A stretch of DNA of 64,000 nt from Podaxis mareebaensis. Its lineage: Eukaryota > Basidiomycota > Agaricomycetes > Agaricales > Agaricaceae. Location: contig JAEUWP010000097.1 of assembly GCA_018524725.1 (NCBI GenBank), positions 159,245 through 223,244 on the forward strand, read 5' to 3'. The notes beneath the pieces were generated by a model, which worked only from the letters and a program-made list of their open reading frames with translations, was not told the DNA's origin and ran no database searches. This document shows positions 1-11,503 of this stretch, piece after piece (positions within the stretch are counted from its first letter, which is position 1; each line of letters starts with the position of its first letter). The translations under genes and the position numbers were made by a program.

Positions 1-62
1 CAGTAAATAAGTCAGAATAGTCAGAATTGGTCAAAAACTGCCGGGTAAGAGGTGTTGCTTAC

Positions 63-356
63 AATTGTTGCCAGAACAAACATGGTAATGGAGACTCCCA
101 GCATTGTCTTGTTTAACTGACGTCCGGGAGGCCGACGATGTACCAGCGACCAATATGTTAAGATAAACATAACAAAAAACGCCCCTGAAAATGGCGCTGG
201 CCACTCAGTCGGACTTCCCAGATAAGAATTTGGCCGCCTTACCATAAAGGCTGCCCTGGACGAAGATGGATACGAGCTTGGCCTGTTCAAGAGGAGAATT
301 AGCCTTGTCCATGAGTTGTGTGTCTCTAAGAGCCTGACCTCTGTTTGATTAGCCAT
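63..356 (-). CDS. Seven-helix membrane protein, 5' end only
   Basis: This is the first part of a gene that runs leftward off the window. Three exons are visible: 339-356 (start codon, MANQTE), 243-282 and 63-184, followed by a GT donor at 62-61. Exons 2 and 3 are 40 and 122 nt, exactly the lengths in the two complete paralogs at 3551-5003 and 9379-10886, and encode the first two membrane segments, with matching motifs such as VMFILTYWSLVHRR and LNKTML. The first exon is 18 nt rather than 21 nt and its donor (GTCAGG) is weak. The rest of the protein, including the YRCY and VESG motifs, lies outside the window. Function is unknown; the family resembles fungal receptor-like proteins only in having seven helices. 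Confidence 0.75.
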
Positions 357-784
357 TATACTGCCCTGCAGACAGTTTCACCTGGGGCGTAAACTCCGCA
401 TGGTCTGATGTATGGCTCGTGGTAGGGGCCTTATATGACCTCCTGAGCGATGGCTCCATGGTGATTCACGAAACCCACCGCAGTCTGTTGATGCCAAGGG
501 ATAGAGGTCCAGGCTTATGTGGCGTAAGTATTCCGGGCAGCGAAGGCGGTGCTGGACGATATAAGACACCACCAGATGTGACGTTCTGGGCAGAAGTAAT
601 TTGCCAACCACCGAAAGCAGGGTCAGCTATATGCCAAGGCCTCGCGGCTATAAACATGGCAGAGATTCTGGCTTGCAGAAAACGAACCCTCGCAAGAGAA
701 ATGTTTGAGAAGATTGGCTAGAGTCATCATATGAATCCAGTAACTGCCTCGTTGTCCATCAGCGCATGGCTCGATTCCCATGAC

Positions 785-1225
785 TTATGGGTGAGGCCGA
801 AACAAAACGTCTGCGCAAGCTTCATAGTAGGCTGAGGTGGTTGGAAACCAGTGCCAGACTTCCGGGACGTGGTCTCCATACACCAGCAAGTCACGTTGTT
901 TCTGCCTTGTCTGGGCGTGACCATGAGGTTGCACGTTTGTCCAAACTTCGACCACAATAAGGAACGTTGTGGTTACCAATGAGTCTGCAGACCAACCCTG
1001 CACACTGCTAAACATCTGAACATCTGGTTGAGCATTCCCAGCAATAGATTCTAACCCAACATTCAATTTCTGGTTACCGAAAATACTATTACTGAATACA
1101 AACACTGATGCCCTATAACAATAACCCGATAAAAGCCCGTCAGCTGTGAGGTCTGCCACGTTTGTCCCGATGGAGTCGAGAGAAGGGAAATTAGAGTCCT
1201 GTGCTCTAACTCTCCAATTGCCCAC
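785..1225 (-). pseudogene. Possible seven-helix protein fragment
   Basis: A minus-strand open stretch contains short pieces that look like the middle of the same membrane protein superfamily: ADGLL followed by CYRAS (compare ADSLLLYRC in the gene at 39667) and a hydrophobic stretch SLVTTTFLIVVEVWT followed by a basic loop, as before helix 6. I could not find convincing first or last exons in 357-1800, and the reading frame crosses places where family members have introns. It may be a decayed copy next to the gene at the left edge, or a divergent gene whose exons I failed to join. Confidence 0.25.
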
Positions 1226-3550
1226 GCACTAAGAGCCTCACTCCCCAGACCTTAGTACTCAGGTAATGGTTAAATGTAATGCCATGGAGGGGAGCATTGC
1301 TGCGGGAATAATCCGACACCTCCCCTTGGTCCGTCCTCCCTGCGGATCATGATTTTTGCGCCACTAATTAAAAGGGACGGAGATGTCGTAAGGCTCGTAA
1401 GGCTCAGCATCTTTGTCTTGGGAAGTTCCCACATCACTGGCCTCTCGCAGAGTTGATTGGATAAAAGCCTGACTAGAGAACCCTCGCAGTCGCATGGGGT
1501 GTTAAAATCCCATCGTATATGGAAGGCACTACATTGGAAATAACAAAGAGATACGACCCTGGGCCCGCTTCCGAGTCTCTTGGGAGATACCAACTCTCCG
1601 GATGCAGTTCGCAAGGCTTGCAAAATCTGCGCATGAGAGAATTTATGGCCTCCAGTATGATTATGGAAGAATGCGAGACTGAGCGTCGGTATCTGTGGTT
1701 GTGAGATTCGAGCGTGTGGAAGACATCGAACTCATCTTTTGTCGTAGGATCGCAATTAAGTCGAATCCGCAAGTAGCGCATGCTAAATGCGTCAGTCCAA
1801 TAACCAATTGGAAAGATGCTTCGGAGATTCTACCACGACTGGTTCACCTCTGATTGAAGTCTAGTATATGTCTGTTGGTTTGCGTTGGCCGCTGCGATGA
1901 TTGAAAATGACTGATTGGGTATTTCTCGCTCCAAATCATTCGGGAAGTTAGAGCTAGTGACCTTATTTTTCGAGCGGAAATTGTGGCTGGTTGTGCGGGG
2001 TAAGCCGGCGTCCGGATGAAAGTCTGACTTTTCAAGTTTCCTTAAGTACCCGAGCTCCCATTCATGCGGTTAGTGTCCTAAGTCAGCTGGAGTGAAGGCA
2101 TCAAGTGAGAGCCTACGCGATAACCCATCGGGTGGAGGATCCGGAGTGATTTCTGGAGGTCAGGGGTCGGAAGTCTGGGAGTTGAGCAAAGATTCGCCAT
2201 AGACGAGGCTCATCAACTTGGGCAACTCCCTGGTCGTTCTGTTCGGCGGTTTTTCGCAACGATCGTCCCACCGATAAGCTGTAGCAATCCATGTGAGCTT
2301 GTCATCCTCCACGCCAGCCGGTACCCTATAAGCTTCTCCAATCCCGGATAGAGATTGGGGGGAACGGCATGTTGGAAGGTGAGAAGAGGGACCAAGTCTC
2401 TCTTGGGGTCATTGTGTGTCCATCATTCGACCAAGCCTGCTCAAGCTTGCAGTTACATGTTCGGAAGGCGATACACACGGATTAATGGAACGGAGGTTGA
2501 GAAATGAGAACCTTGAGATTAGACACGAGGCGGGGTGCTCTATTGACAGGGTTCCGTGAGGTGCGATTCGGGGTAATGAGTGAGGACGCAAATGCTTTGG
2601 GTAAGAGAAGGATTGTGTCGAGCGATGATACATAGTGAGGAGAAGGACATCTCGCTCGGCATTAGCCTTCCCGAGATATTCATAACGTCGACCGTGCCAG
2701 TATTCCGGGTCAATGAACTCGGTTCGATGAATAGATGTCTTCGAGATTCAAGGAGAAGACAAGGTGAACTTGGCAGAGAAGTGATCGACTATCGATTGTC
2801 GCGAATTGAGCGATCAACTCAACAATTTCCCGGTGTGTATATGAGACAGAGCAGCCCATGGGTGTTGAGATGGCGGAAGAGCAAAGGGAGAACGTCGATT
2901 AATGATTTGTTACTGAATTGTCGTCGCAGCGACAACGGTGATCCGTCCGAGGGGTCAGTTGATCGTCGGGCTCTGAGTTGGTACCAATTGACTTTGCTGT
3001 TTGTCACTGTTTGACGCCGTTGTAGCGTCTCCATGAACCCACCTTCCATAGGTACTAACCATTTGCCATTTCACGTCTGGGATGTCTTCAGTTGGATATT
3101 AAGTGGTGTGGCGGGGCGGTCAAGTCCACGTCCCCCAAGTTTTACCCCATGCAATCGGCTTCTCAGAGTCGGCGGTCTCCGTTACTAATGGGTTTCGGAC
3201 AGGCCTTATGAAAAGGACGTGCGGGCACTTCATACACCTTGGGACCTAGACCGGCTAATGCCAATAGGTTAGCCCTTTGCAACTGGGTGGGAATCGCGAC
3301 TAAAAACAGTCTAACCCTATCACTTGTCAGTGATTCTTTTAATGCTTCTGACTTCTGTTCAGAACGACCTTTTCGGGCTTCACCGGTGCAGACAATGGAG
3401 CGAAACGACCTTTCGCCTTCGTCTGCTCGGAGTTATCGTTTGCTGTGGTGTATGATTCATCTTAGTGGATTACAAGGGCGTTTCCTGGGCAATTATAAAT
3501 ACCGTATCGAGGATCATGTCATCTTCTAGGTTGCTCTCAGCCCCAATATT
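1226..3550. other. No supported gene
   Basis: Open frames here are short, overlap on both strands and show no recognisable domain or consistent splice pattern. A plus-strand stretch near 2580-3014 is open for 144 codons but has no recognisable motif, so I treat it as chance. Confidence 0.4.
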
Positions 3551-5003
3551 ATGAGTGTCACCGAGGGTGAGGTTCGTGATGCTTAATTGCCTGCAATTTA
3601 AGACAATGTATTCACTGGCTTTTCGACAGTCCAAGTTAATTGCTATCTTTGTGCAGTCATGCCTATGGGGTACATCATTCATGTCAACCGAACATACACC
3701 AGCTTATGCAGTCGAAAATGAAGGGGGCTTCGCTGTGATGTTCGTTATCACCTATTGGATTTTAGTCTACAACCTACCATTCAACCGTCCACTAAACAAG
3801 TCTATGCTCGGTGTTGCAATCCTCATGTTTGTCCTTGCGACAATGGTAAGTTTCCAAAGCCGAATCCACGAGTATCTCAACTAAAAGCCCACGATAGCAA
3901 CTTGGCATCAACTTCACTCGAATCATCCGAGCTTTCATTACCTTCAAGGACGCACCGGGCGTATACTGGAACATGCTGTCCGAGTTTACCCAGGTGTTTG
4001 GAAGCGCAATGTACATTATCCAGACGTTCGTTGGTGACGCTGTTGCGGTTTGTCAGCAGGATCTGTTACCCTTCAAGTACACTCAAAAGCGGCTTAGGTT
4101 TATCGAGCGTACGTCGTCTGGAATCGGCGCTTCCACTTCATCGCGGTTCCAATTATCATCTACATCGGAAGTCTGGGTTGGTATTCATCGAGGGAAAGGT
4201 ATAGGAGCTACTTAGTGATACATCATTGTTCATGCAGTTGCCGGTATCGGTATCCTCGTCGTCATGGGTCAGACAACGAACTCAGAAATTTTCGTGGACC
4301 GACTTCGACACTGGATTGCGATCTTTCTTTCATGCACTCTGGCGACAAGTATCATCTGTACATGTAAGTACTGCTACCTGCCAGGCTTTCAGAGTTGCCT
4401 AATGTTTCTCCAGCCATGATATCTTCAAGGATATGGTATCTTGATCGCACGACTCTTTCGGGAAGAACTCGAGGGACCTTCCACCCAGTGGCACGAATCG
4501 TTCTTGAATCAGGAGCCATATATTCCGGCGTGCTAATCGCACTGATCAGTACCTTCTTTGCTGAATCATGGTTCCAATATGTCCTCGTGGATGCGGTTAG
4601 TAACGTTTACCCTTCTTCAGCTCCTTGTGGCACTACTGAACCAAAATAACCTCTCACTTGAAATAGCTATCACCGTTGATAGTAAGCACCTCAATTATCT
4701 CCGAGAGCACCGCTCATGGAGTTTACATGATCGTCCTAGGGGATCGTCTTTTCCATTATCATAGTCCGAATCGGCCTCGGAGTTGCCACGGATCCAGAGA
4801 CCATCCAGGCCACGAGGGCATCACGCATTCCTTGGTCGGGGCCTCAGAGAAATGCGCCTCACGAGCTCAGCACTTTTGCTGCTTCAGGGGATATTGAACA
4901 ATGTAAGGGTGGAGATTGGCAGAGTGCAGGGGTGACCACTTCGACCGAGACTAGAGCTGAGGAAGCATGCAAGAGCAAAGACTCTCCTCAGGCTTATCAA
5001 TGA
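3551..5003 (+). CDS. Seven-helix membrane protein, nine exons
   Basis: Nine exons join to a 332-residue protein: 3551-3571, 3630-3669, 3724-3845, 3898-4047, 4098-4176, 4238-4363, 4414-4595, 4667-4681 and 4740-5003. The start MSVTEGE matches the 7-codon first exon of the paralog at 9379. Seven hydrophobic segments can be traced, with family signatures GSAMYIIQTFVGDAVA, YRAYVVW, VLESGAIYS and IIVRIGLGVA, followed by a polar cytoplasmic-type tail of about 65 residues. The eighth exon is 15 nt and encodes only LSPLI within the last helix. For exon 3 an alternative acceptor at 3711 would add four residues; 3723 was chosen because it gives the same 122-nt exon as both paralogs. The family is uncharacterised as far as I know; a receptor or transporter role is unproven. 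Together with 9379-10886 and 63-356 it forms a local paralog cluster. Confidence 0.85.
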
Positions 5004-5192
5004 TTTGCATGGTTTGCGACTATAATCCTTGTATCAATGTTATTTCACGTCCGTTCTCGAGGCGAAGAGGGTTAATTCAGGTATGATTCTTGGTAGATAC
5101 ACAGTATAACTTTTAAGTTTCCTTGTTTCTAATTACATCGGTGCTAGTCCGGCCCCTAATCAAGCAGTTTTGTGTACCTTGACAGCATCGAA

Positions 5193-6971
5193 CTAGGCTC
5201 GCAGACTTTTGATATATTCCTGCAATCCGCTCACATCACCACCAACCTCAATGTCTACGCCCAAAGCCCCAATTTCCCCAACGACGTCCCTTCCAACTTT
5301 CATCCTCCCTGCGGTGATCATTACAGGCATCGACCACTTTCCGCCCAACTCCCCAGCAGAAGTAACTTTCTTCGTCTCCTCGATTCCCTTCGACACAATG
5401 TTCGAACCAGAAGAGATGGTGCCCTGGTCCTTTTTTGGTATCTTGAAAGTAGTATCCGCCGCTGAACCCGAGCTGTTGTTGCCAGTACCGTTACCGGACG
5501 GAACGTAAACAGTATTGGAGCCGCTAGCGACTGTGAGATCGATCAAGGCAAAGGAGTGAAGGCCTGGGCGGTTAATCTGGCTGGCATCGTTGATGCCTTG
5601 GACGATAGCAGTAGTTGCGGGAGTAGCACCAGTAACCGCTTGGCCCTCGACGCTGCCGCTTGAGGAAAGCGGTGAGGCGAAACGGCGAATAACAGGAACT
5701 GGGATAAATCGCGCCCAGTCAGCCGGGAGTGCGCCGTCAAACTGCACTAGGTCGAGGGAAGCGGCAGAGATCGCTTCGAGGATGAAGGCGAGCGTGTGAG
5801 AAGGGTGAGTAGTGAAGTGGCCGACGAGGAGAGGGCGTTCGCTGGTGCATTGCAACAAGATTGCGGAAAGGTGGGAGTGGAACCATGGTACATTCGTTTG
5901 TTGGGATGGGTTGGATGAGGGGTTGACTGCGGATTTGGGGAAGGCGTTTCGAATAGCCTTTGCCTGATCAAGCGTGATCGAGTTGGCCAAAGTAGGATCA
6001 AACACGCAACCGAGCATGGAGGCACCCGCCTCAACAAGCTTCTGTGCTTCTCCTGGAGTAGTTATTCCTGAAACCTTGACGATAGGAGCCCGTTGGGATT
6101 CTGGGTGACGGAGGTCAGGCCAGTCGAGGAGCTCCCTGATAAAGGCGGCGGTATCCTTGGCGCGCATCAGGCTTTCGCCCACCAAAACCGCTCTGACGCC
6201 CTGATCCTTGTATGTGCGCACATCCTGGGGGTTCGAGATACCGCTCAACGCGCAAAGGATGACCTCCCGATCTTTCACCATGTCCACAAGGCGCGAGGTA
6301 GTCCCCATATCAACATTGAAATCATGGAGATTTCTATTATTAACACCGATGACCTTCGCGCCGAGATTGAGAGCTCGTCGCATCTCATCGGCGTTGTTAA
6401 CTTCTACGAGCGGCTCCATTCCCAAACTGCGCGAATACTTATAAAGCCGGGTTAATAGCTCGTCGTTCATCATCGCGACGATGAGAAGAACAGTATCAGC
6501 TCCATACAGACGTGCTTCTGCAATCTGGTATTCATCCAAGATGAACTCTTTGCGTAAGACGGCGGGACGGTCGGGGATTAAGGAGATTGACTGGCGGACC
6601 ATCAGCATGTCATGGAGGGATCCCTTAAACCAGTGTGGTTCAGTGAGGACGGAAATAACAGAAGCGCCGGCTAGGGCATATGTCAAAGCCTGTTCAGCAA
6701 CGGGCGTGGTGAGCGCGATGGGTCCTTTGGAGGGAGAAGCGCGCTTGATCTCGGCCATCAGGGACGGTGAAGGAATATCGCTGGATCCCGACAGAGCGTT
6801 GCTAGGATTTCTCCTCAGGCGTTCGACGAATGGGATAAGCGGAGGAGCAAGGTGCGCGGACAACAGCCTCGAAATATCTTCAGGTGTCGTTCCTGGTGTT
6901 TTCTTTGCCAGTTCAACATCCTGAGCCCGTTGGGCGTAGATTTTCTCGAGGATGGTTGGTGGTTTTGACAT
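5193..6971 (-). CDS. TRP1: Indole-3-glycerol-phosphate synthase / PRA isomerase, reduced TRP1
   Basis: Single 592-codon exon, no intron. Residues about 1-285 are indole-3-glycerol-phosphate synthase (tryptophan pathway, cytosol), with the expected LMAEIKRASPSKG, RKEFILDEYQI, IGVNNRNL and ALSGIS motifs. Residues about 295-592 are the phosphoribosylanthranilate isomerase domain (IVKVSGITTPGEA, VGHFTTHPSH, ARFIPVPVIRRF, GALGVDIEVGGD). In most fungi these two follow an N-terminal glutamine amidotransferase in one trifunctional protein; here the first codon lies right before the PPTILEKIYAQ motif, an in-frame TAG sits four codons upstream, and no amidotransferase sequence is found in the 325 bp before the divergent neighbour. 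The isomerase domain has Ser where the catalytic Cys of the K-x-C-G motif is expected, and a Ser/Gly/Asn-rich insertion of about 70 residues near its end. The TAG could alternatively be an intron acceptor joining a distant exon, but none was found. Confidence 0.9.
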   Translation of the reverse strand: MSKPPTILEKIYAQRAQDVELAKKTPGTTPEDISRLLSAHLAPPLIPFVERLRRNPSNALSGSSDIPSPSLMAEIKRASPSKGPIALTTPVAEQALTYALAGASVISVLTEPHWFKGSLHDMLMVRQSISLIPDRPAVLRKEFILDEYQIAEARLYGADTVLLIVAMMNDELLTRLYKYSRSLGMEPLVEVNNADEMRRALNLGAKVIGVNNRNLHDFNVDMGTTSRLVDMVKDREVILCALSGISNPQDVRTYKDQGVRAVLVGESLMRAKDTAAFIRELLDWPDLRHPESQRAPIVKVSGITTPGEAQKLVEAGASMLGCVFDPTLANSITLDQAKAIRNAFPKSAVNPSSNPSQQTNVPWFHSHLSAILLQCTSERPLLVGHFTTHPSHTLAFILEAISAASLDLVQFDGALPADWARFIPVPVIRRFASPLSSSGSVEGQAVTGATPATTAIVQGINDASQINRPGLHSFALIDLTVASGSNTVYVPSGNGTGNNSSGSAADTTFKIPKKDQGTISSGSNIVSKGIEETKKVTSAGELGGKWSMPVMITAGRMKVGRDVVGEIGALGVDIEVGGDVSGLQEYIKSLRA

Positions 6972-7296
6972 TGTGAAGTTCTAGGCGAGTTTCAGTGACG
7001 AGCACAAGGGTTTAATATCGCACGAGAAATCTGAAAGGGACAGAGAGGAGGTGAGAAGACTATGTCCATATTGGTGGTTTATCGAGGGAGGGTAGCTTCC
7101 GGTAGTCCTGATGTAAACACGGCCCGGGCTTTGCCACAACATAATTAGCAGAATTAGGTGCGAAGTCATCTTAGCTCGCCTTCGTCACCTTCCACTGCCC
7201 CCACGTTCTCGCTTCTTTTCTGATTATCAGGAGCCCAGGAAGCCTCAAGGACAAGTCTTTTAATGGACGCCATTCTGCAGCCCAACTTGTCTCCAT
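6972..7296. promoter_or_regulatory. Shared divergent promoter region
   Basis: The 325 bp between the TRP1 start (leftward) and the aldo/keto reductase start (rightward) must hold both promoters and 5' leaders. No clear TATA box was identified on either side. Confidence 0.5.
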
Positions 7297-8664
7297 ATGC
7301 CAGACCCAAATCTTGGAACTAGAACTTTGCCCCAGGTCTTCCGTCTAAACAATGGTGATGTTATCAATGCCATTGGGGTGGGGTGGGTTGATGGCTTAAT
7401 CATCAGAGTTCATTCCATAGAGGCTAAGCATATCTTAGATGTTGGATGGGCCGACAAGGCGAGGGAGACCATGTCACAAACATGGTCAAGACAGCTTTGA
7501 AACTAGGTTACCGCCACATCGACACGGTCAGTCTGGCAAAACGGCGCAAACAAGTATCTGACGGAGAGATCCCATAGGCTGCAAATTATGGTATACCATC
7601 GTAACACAAGCACCTTGAATTCTGTCTCAAAAAGGACCACAGGTAACGAGGTGTCTGTCGGTCAAGCAATCCGTGAATCCAGGGTGCCCCGCAGTGAGCT
7701 ATATGTGACTACCAAGCTTGCGTAAGGTTTCGTTTCGACACCGAACGACCCGAGTTAAAGTGTTGGATCCAGGAGTGAGGATCATTGGGATCCAATGAAT
7801 GCCCTGGGAACCAGTCTCGCGAAATTGGGACTGGAATATGTCGATCTCTATCTCATGCATTGGCCTATGGCTTTACGTGCGGACGGTAAGCACTCTTTGA
7901 GACATCTTCTCGTATCACTTGATGAATTATTCTACTTCAGGTTCAGCGCTCCAACCAGATGAAAGCCCGACTTACATCGAGACGTGGCATGCAATGCGGG
8001 AAGTCCTAAAAACGGGCAAGGTTAATCATTCCTTGAAACAAGGCACGGGGCTGACTGTCCTGGGTATCAGGGAAAACCAAAGCTATTGGTGTCTCTAATT
8101 TATCACAGGATCTTCTATCCGCCCTTTTGGCACATCCAAAGACAACTATCGTGCCCGCCGTCAATCAGGTCGAGGCTCACCCATGTCTGCCACAGCATGA
8201 GCTGCGGAAGTTCTGTCATGATAAAGGGATCCTCCTCGTTGCTTACTCACCCGTCGGAAAGCACAAGTTTGCGGATGACGAAGATATTCAGAAGATTTCT
8301 ACTCGTCTCGGTATCACGCCTGCACAAGTCATATTAAGCTGGGGTGTCCAGCGCGGTACAGCAGTCGTTCCTAAATCTACACGTGAGGAAAGATTAGCTC
8401 AAAATCTCTCGGTGAGTGTCGGCTACCGTGACACGATGATTCTGTGTTACTCGAGTCTCATGCCATGGGACGCTGGTGCTATTTCTGCAGGTCGTCGAAC
8501 TGTCACAGGATGATATGCAAGTGCTTGATCGGCTCTACTTGAAGCCAGGCATGCACAAATCAGTCTGCGGTTTCCACTCCCCTGAGTTGGGCGGTTCGTG
8601 CTTTGGTTGGACGTATAAGCAATTGGGATGGGAATTTTGTACTGGCGGTATCATGCCTCAATGA
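7297..8664 (+). CDS. Aldo/keto reductase
   Basis: Eight exons (7297-7382, 7439-7526, 7578-7590, 7643-7721, 7773-7885, 7941-8015, 8071-8411, 8491-8664) give 322 residues, the usual length of this NADPH-dependent carbonyl reductase family (GCY1/YPR1-like). Family hallmarks in order: GYRHIDTAANYGNE with catalytic Asp and Tyr, TTKLASEDH with catalytic Lys, VDLYLMHWP with catalytic His, TGKTKAIGVSN, PAVNQVEAHP, LLVAYSPVG, and VVPKSTREERLAQN for cofactor binding. Exon 3 is only 13 nt and carries most of AANYG. Intron 6 (8016-8070) starts with GCAAGG rather than GT; only this GC-AG splice gives TGKTKAIGVSN in frame. Substrate cannot be told from sequence. Confidence 0.92.
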
Positions 8665-9378
8665 CTCAGATAATGCCTTGGTCGAGTTATCGCAATGGCA
8701 ATTTGTGGGAGCGTTATGCTTTGTGCGTACGCATAGGTTGAAGCGGGTTGCCTAACACTGTTGTTTTTTCCTGGCAGCACAGTGAGCGAGGAAAGTCCAT
8801 CAACTTCGAATAGCATCTAGTGACGAATAGGTCGGAGATCAATTTCTCTCGCAATCTTCTTTCCCCCTTTGAAGGTCCTTCCTACCAATCATCATCGGCG
8901 CAGTAGTATTGTCATAGAGATCCCTTCTCCTCGGTCGTACAAATAAGTGACATCGCCGTGCCGTAGGGTGTCTAAAAATATCTACTCCGAGAGTCTTCTC
9001 CTTCAAAAGGAAACCTTAGAACACCCTGGTGCCTATTTTGTGGGACCGTTGGTGCAGTCCCATAAACTAGGTGTGCGAAGTTAACAGCGACTCGACCATG
9101 CGGCGATACACCACCCGTATTTGCATAAGCAAAATCAATCCACCCCGTTCCACTTTATGGAAAGGCTTTCCGTGCTATTCGAGGAGAGGGCGCCTTGAGG
9201 ATCTTGGCACTTGATCTTCCCATAAAATAAACTCGCTTCTTGTGATGAGGCGAGGCTGTCCCATTGATCGGCGTAGGGTTGTTTAAAAGGCCACATCCTG
9301 ACGCAAGTGGCGTTTCTCACCAGCGGTATTCGTTTATTCATTCAATTGTCACTGTAATACTTGTTACACGGCCTCCTC
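8665..9378. other. Intergenic, no gene seen
   Basis: This 714-bp spacer contains no supported coding exon. It should hold the 3' end of the reductase transcript and the promoter of the membrane protein gene that starts at 9379. Confidence 0.5.
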
Positions 9379-10886
9379 ATGGCTATCACAGAGAATGAGG
9401 TTTGTCATTCATATTCTGCTGGATTTAGAGTCCGTGGAAGTATGGAGCTGATCTTCTGTTGCTTCTGTGCAGTCCAAACTTATAGCCATCTTTGTCCAGT
9501 CATGCCTCTGGGGTAGGTTGAGCTCGTTGATTCCGGGGTAGGTAGTGCTAAGTTGTTTCTACAGGAGCATTCGCTGTGATGTTCACGCTCACTTACTGGA
9601 CGCTGGTCTACCGCCGGCCGAATGGGCGTCCCCTAAATTTGCCTATGCTCCTTGTGGCAATTCTCATGTTCGTCCTCGCCACCACAGTACGTGGCAACTC
9701 GTTATACCTATTGTTATGATGCCGGATTCTGACTTTAGAATTTTGCTCTAAAAGCAACTTGCAGTCAACTTTACCAGGGTCATCCGTGGCTTTATTGTCC
9801 ACGAAGGTCATACCGGGGAGTACTATAATGTACTAGCCGAATTCACCCAAATATTTGGAAGCGCAATGTACATTGTGCAGACTTTCGTCGGTGACGGCGT
9901 CGCAGTAGGGGTTTTATTGTGGCTTAGCAGTTAGCTTATCTGACGAGAACTTCCCAGATTTACAGATGTTATATTGTATGGAGCAGGCGCATCGTGTTTA
10001 TCTTGTTCCCCTGCATGCTCTATGTCGGCAGTCTAGGTAAACCGTATTCCTGTCAGATCCCTTGAGAGAAATGACCAATCCTGTATCCCAGTAACTGGCA
10101 TCGGCATCCTCGTGACGATGGGAAAGGCAACAGCCGGCTCACTCGTCTTCGTTGATGAGCTCGGACACTGGATCTCCAGTTTCTTTGCATTCACTCTTGT
10201 CACCAGTACTACTTGTACCCGTGAGTCATCAGCTTCTGTTCTATTATCGCAAACTGAAGGAGCCGCGCATCGATACAATCTACAGTGATGATTGCTTCGA
10301 GGATCTGGTACCTTAGCCACCAAAGCACATATGAAGGTCATAGTAGCAGTCTTCACCCAGTTGCTCGCGTCGTCGTCGAATCCGGAGCTATATATTCAGC
10401 CATGCTCATCGCTCTCCTTATCCTCTATGGCCAGAAGTCTTGGTTCCAGTATATTATCGTTGATGCTGTAAGTTACTCTCCGCCTCTTCTGTGGTTATCG
10501 CCGCTGATGATGCTTGCTACACTTCCAGTTGTCTTCCCTCATCGTGAGCCGAAACCATGCTAAGTTATGGAACTTACTAATTGCCCGACGAACGACAGGG
10601 TATCGTTTTCTCCGTTATCATTGTTCGTATTGGCCTGGGTATTGCTATCGATCCAGATACTGTCCAAGGCTCAGCCTTGTCGGGCAAGACCCTCGAGGGG
10701 CCGGACAGAAGGGCCAACGTTGTACATGAGCTGAGCACCTTTGAAGCTTCCGACAATTCCACGCAAGGAAGGAGTGGAATTTGGCCTGGAGTCAAGGTTG
10801 ATTTGGAGAAAGCTGTGCGCTCTGAGCGTTCTAATGCGGACCCCAGTCTAAAACAGGAGAGGAGCGTTGCAAGTCAAAATGATTGA
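9379..10886 (+). CDS. Seven-helix membrane protein, nine exons
   Basis: Paralog of 3551-5003 with the same architecture: exons 9379-9399, 9473-9512, 9565-9686, 9755-9904, 9958-10036, 10092-10220, 10286-10467, 10529-10543 and 10599-10886, joining to 341 residues. Seven of nine exons have identical length in the two genes (21, 40, 122, 150, 79, 182 and 15 nt), so the copies arose by gene duplication after the introns were in place. Motifs: GSAMYIVQTFVGDGVA, IYRCYIVWSRR, VVVESGAIYSAML, the 15-nt exon LSSLI, and SVIIVRIGLGIAIDPDT. The roughly 85-residue tail after the last helix is charged and differs from the paralog except HELSTF, a short motif kept in both (also present at 3551-5003). No enzymatic motif; role unknown. 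Confidence 0.88.
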
Positions 10887-11503
10887 CGCCTTATGCACGG
10901 AAACATTCAGGCTTCGTTGATGGGCCCTAAGCATGGTAATATATAGGCTCTAGGTTGGGACTATATCCATATGTCAGGAATGAGCATTCTGCTATCTGTT
11001 TCTACACCTTGTATGTACTTGTATTTTGCACGAAGTTATTTATGTGTTTAGTTGGAGAGTCCAATGGAGGTTTCGGGCCGCTGCGCCATTTCTCAATCAA
11101 GTCATGTGATGTATTGCAACAGCCAAAGGACTCGGCAAGCTGATGGGCAAGTAACGACAGGTAACGACTAAGCTCAGTTCAACCACCGCATGTTTGCCAC
11201 GACAGGGGCAGAAAAGTCTCCTCTTCTTTTGTAACAAAGGATAGCTTTACGAAGCACTAATCAGGATACCCGCCGAACGTGGTTTTCTCTTCTCCTTTTC
11301 TTTTAATCGTCAGCCGAACCTAGCCGACCGCCTGCGGAATCCAGGTAGGTGCTCACACTGCTGCGGTACACCATTCAGTCTCTAAGCTGGGAGTGGACCT
11401 CAGGCTCTATCACTCGATACACCTGCGACACCAAATATTTGTACTTCGTTATCCTTCGGCCTCAACCCTTGCGCCAGTTTACTCGCGTTGAGGAATTCGA
11501 ACC
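10887..11503. other. Intergenic, no gene seen
   Basis: Between the membrane protein gene and the SNARE gene nothing codes convincingly. A pyrimidine-rich stretch around 11280-11310 is typical of the sequence just upstream of fungal transcription starts. Confidence 0.45.

Noticed and set aside
2580..3014. 144-codon plus-strand open frame
   Set aside because: No domain, Arg/Ser-rich shadow-like composition and no splice-site or promoter context.
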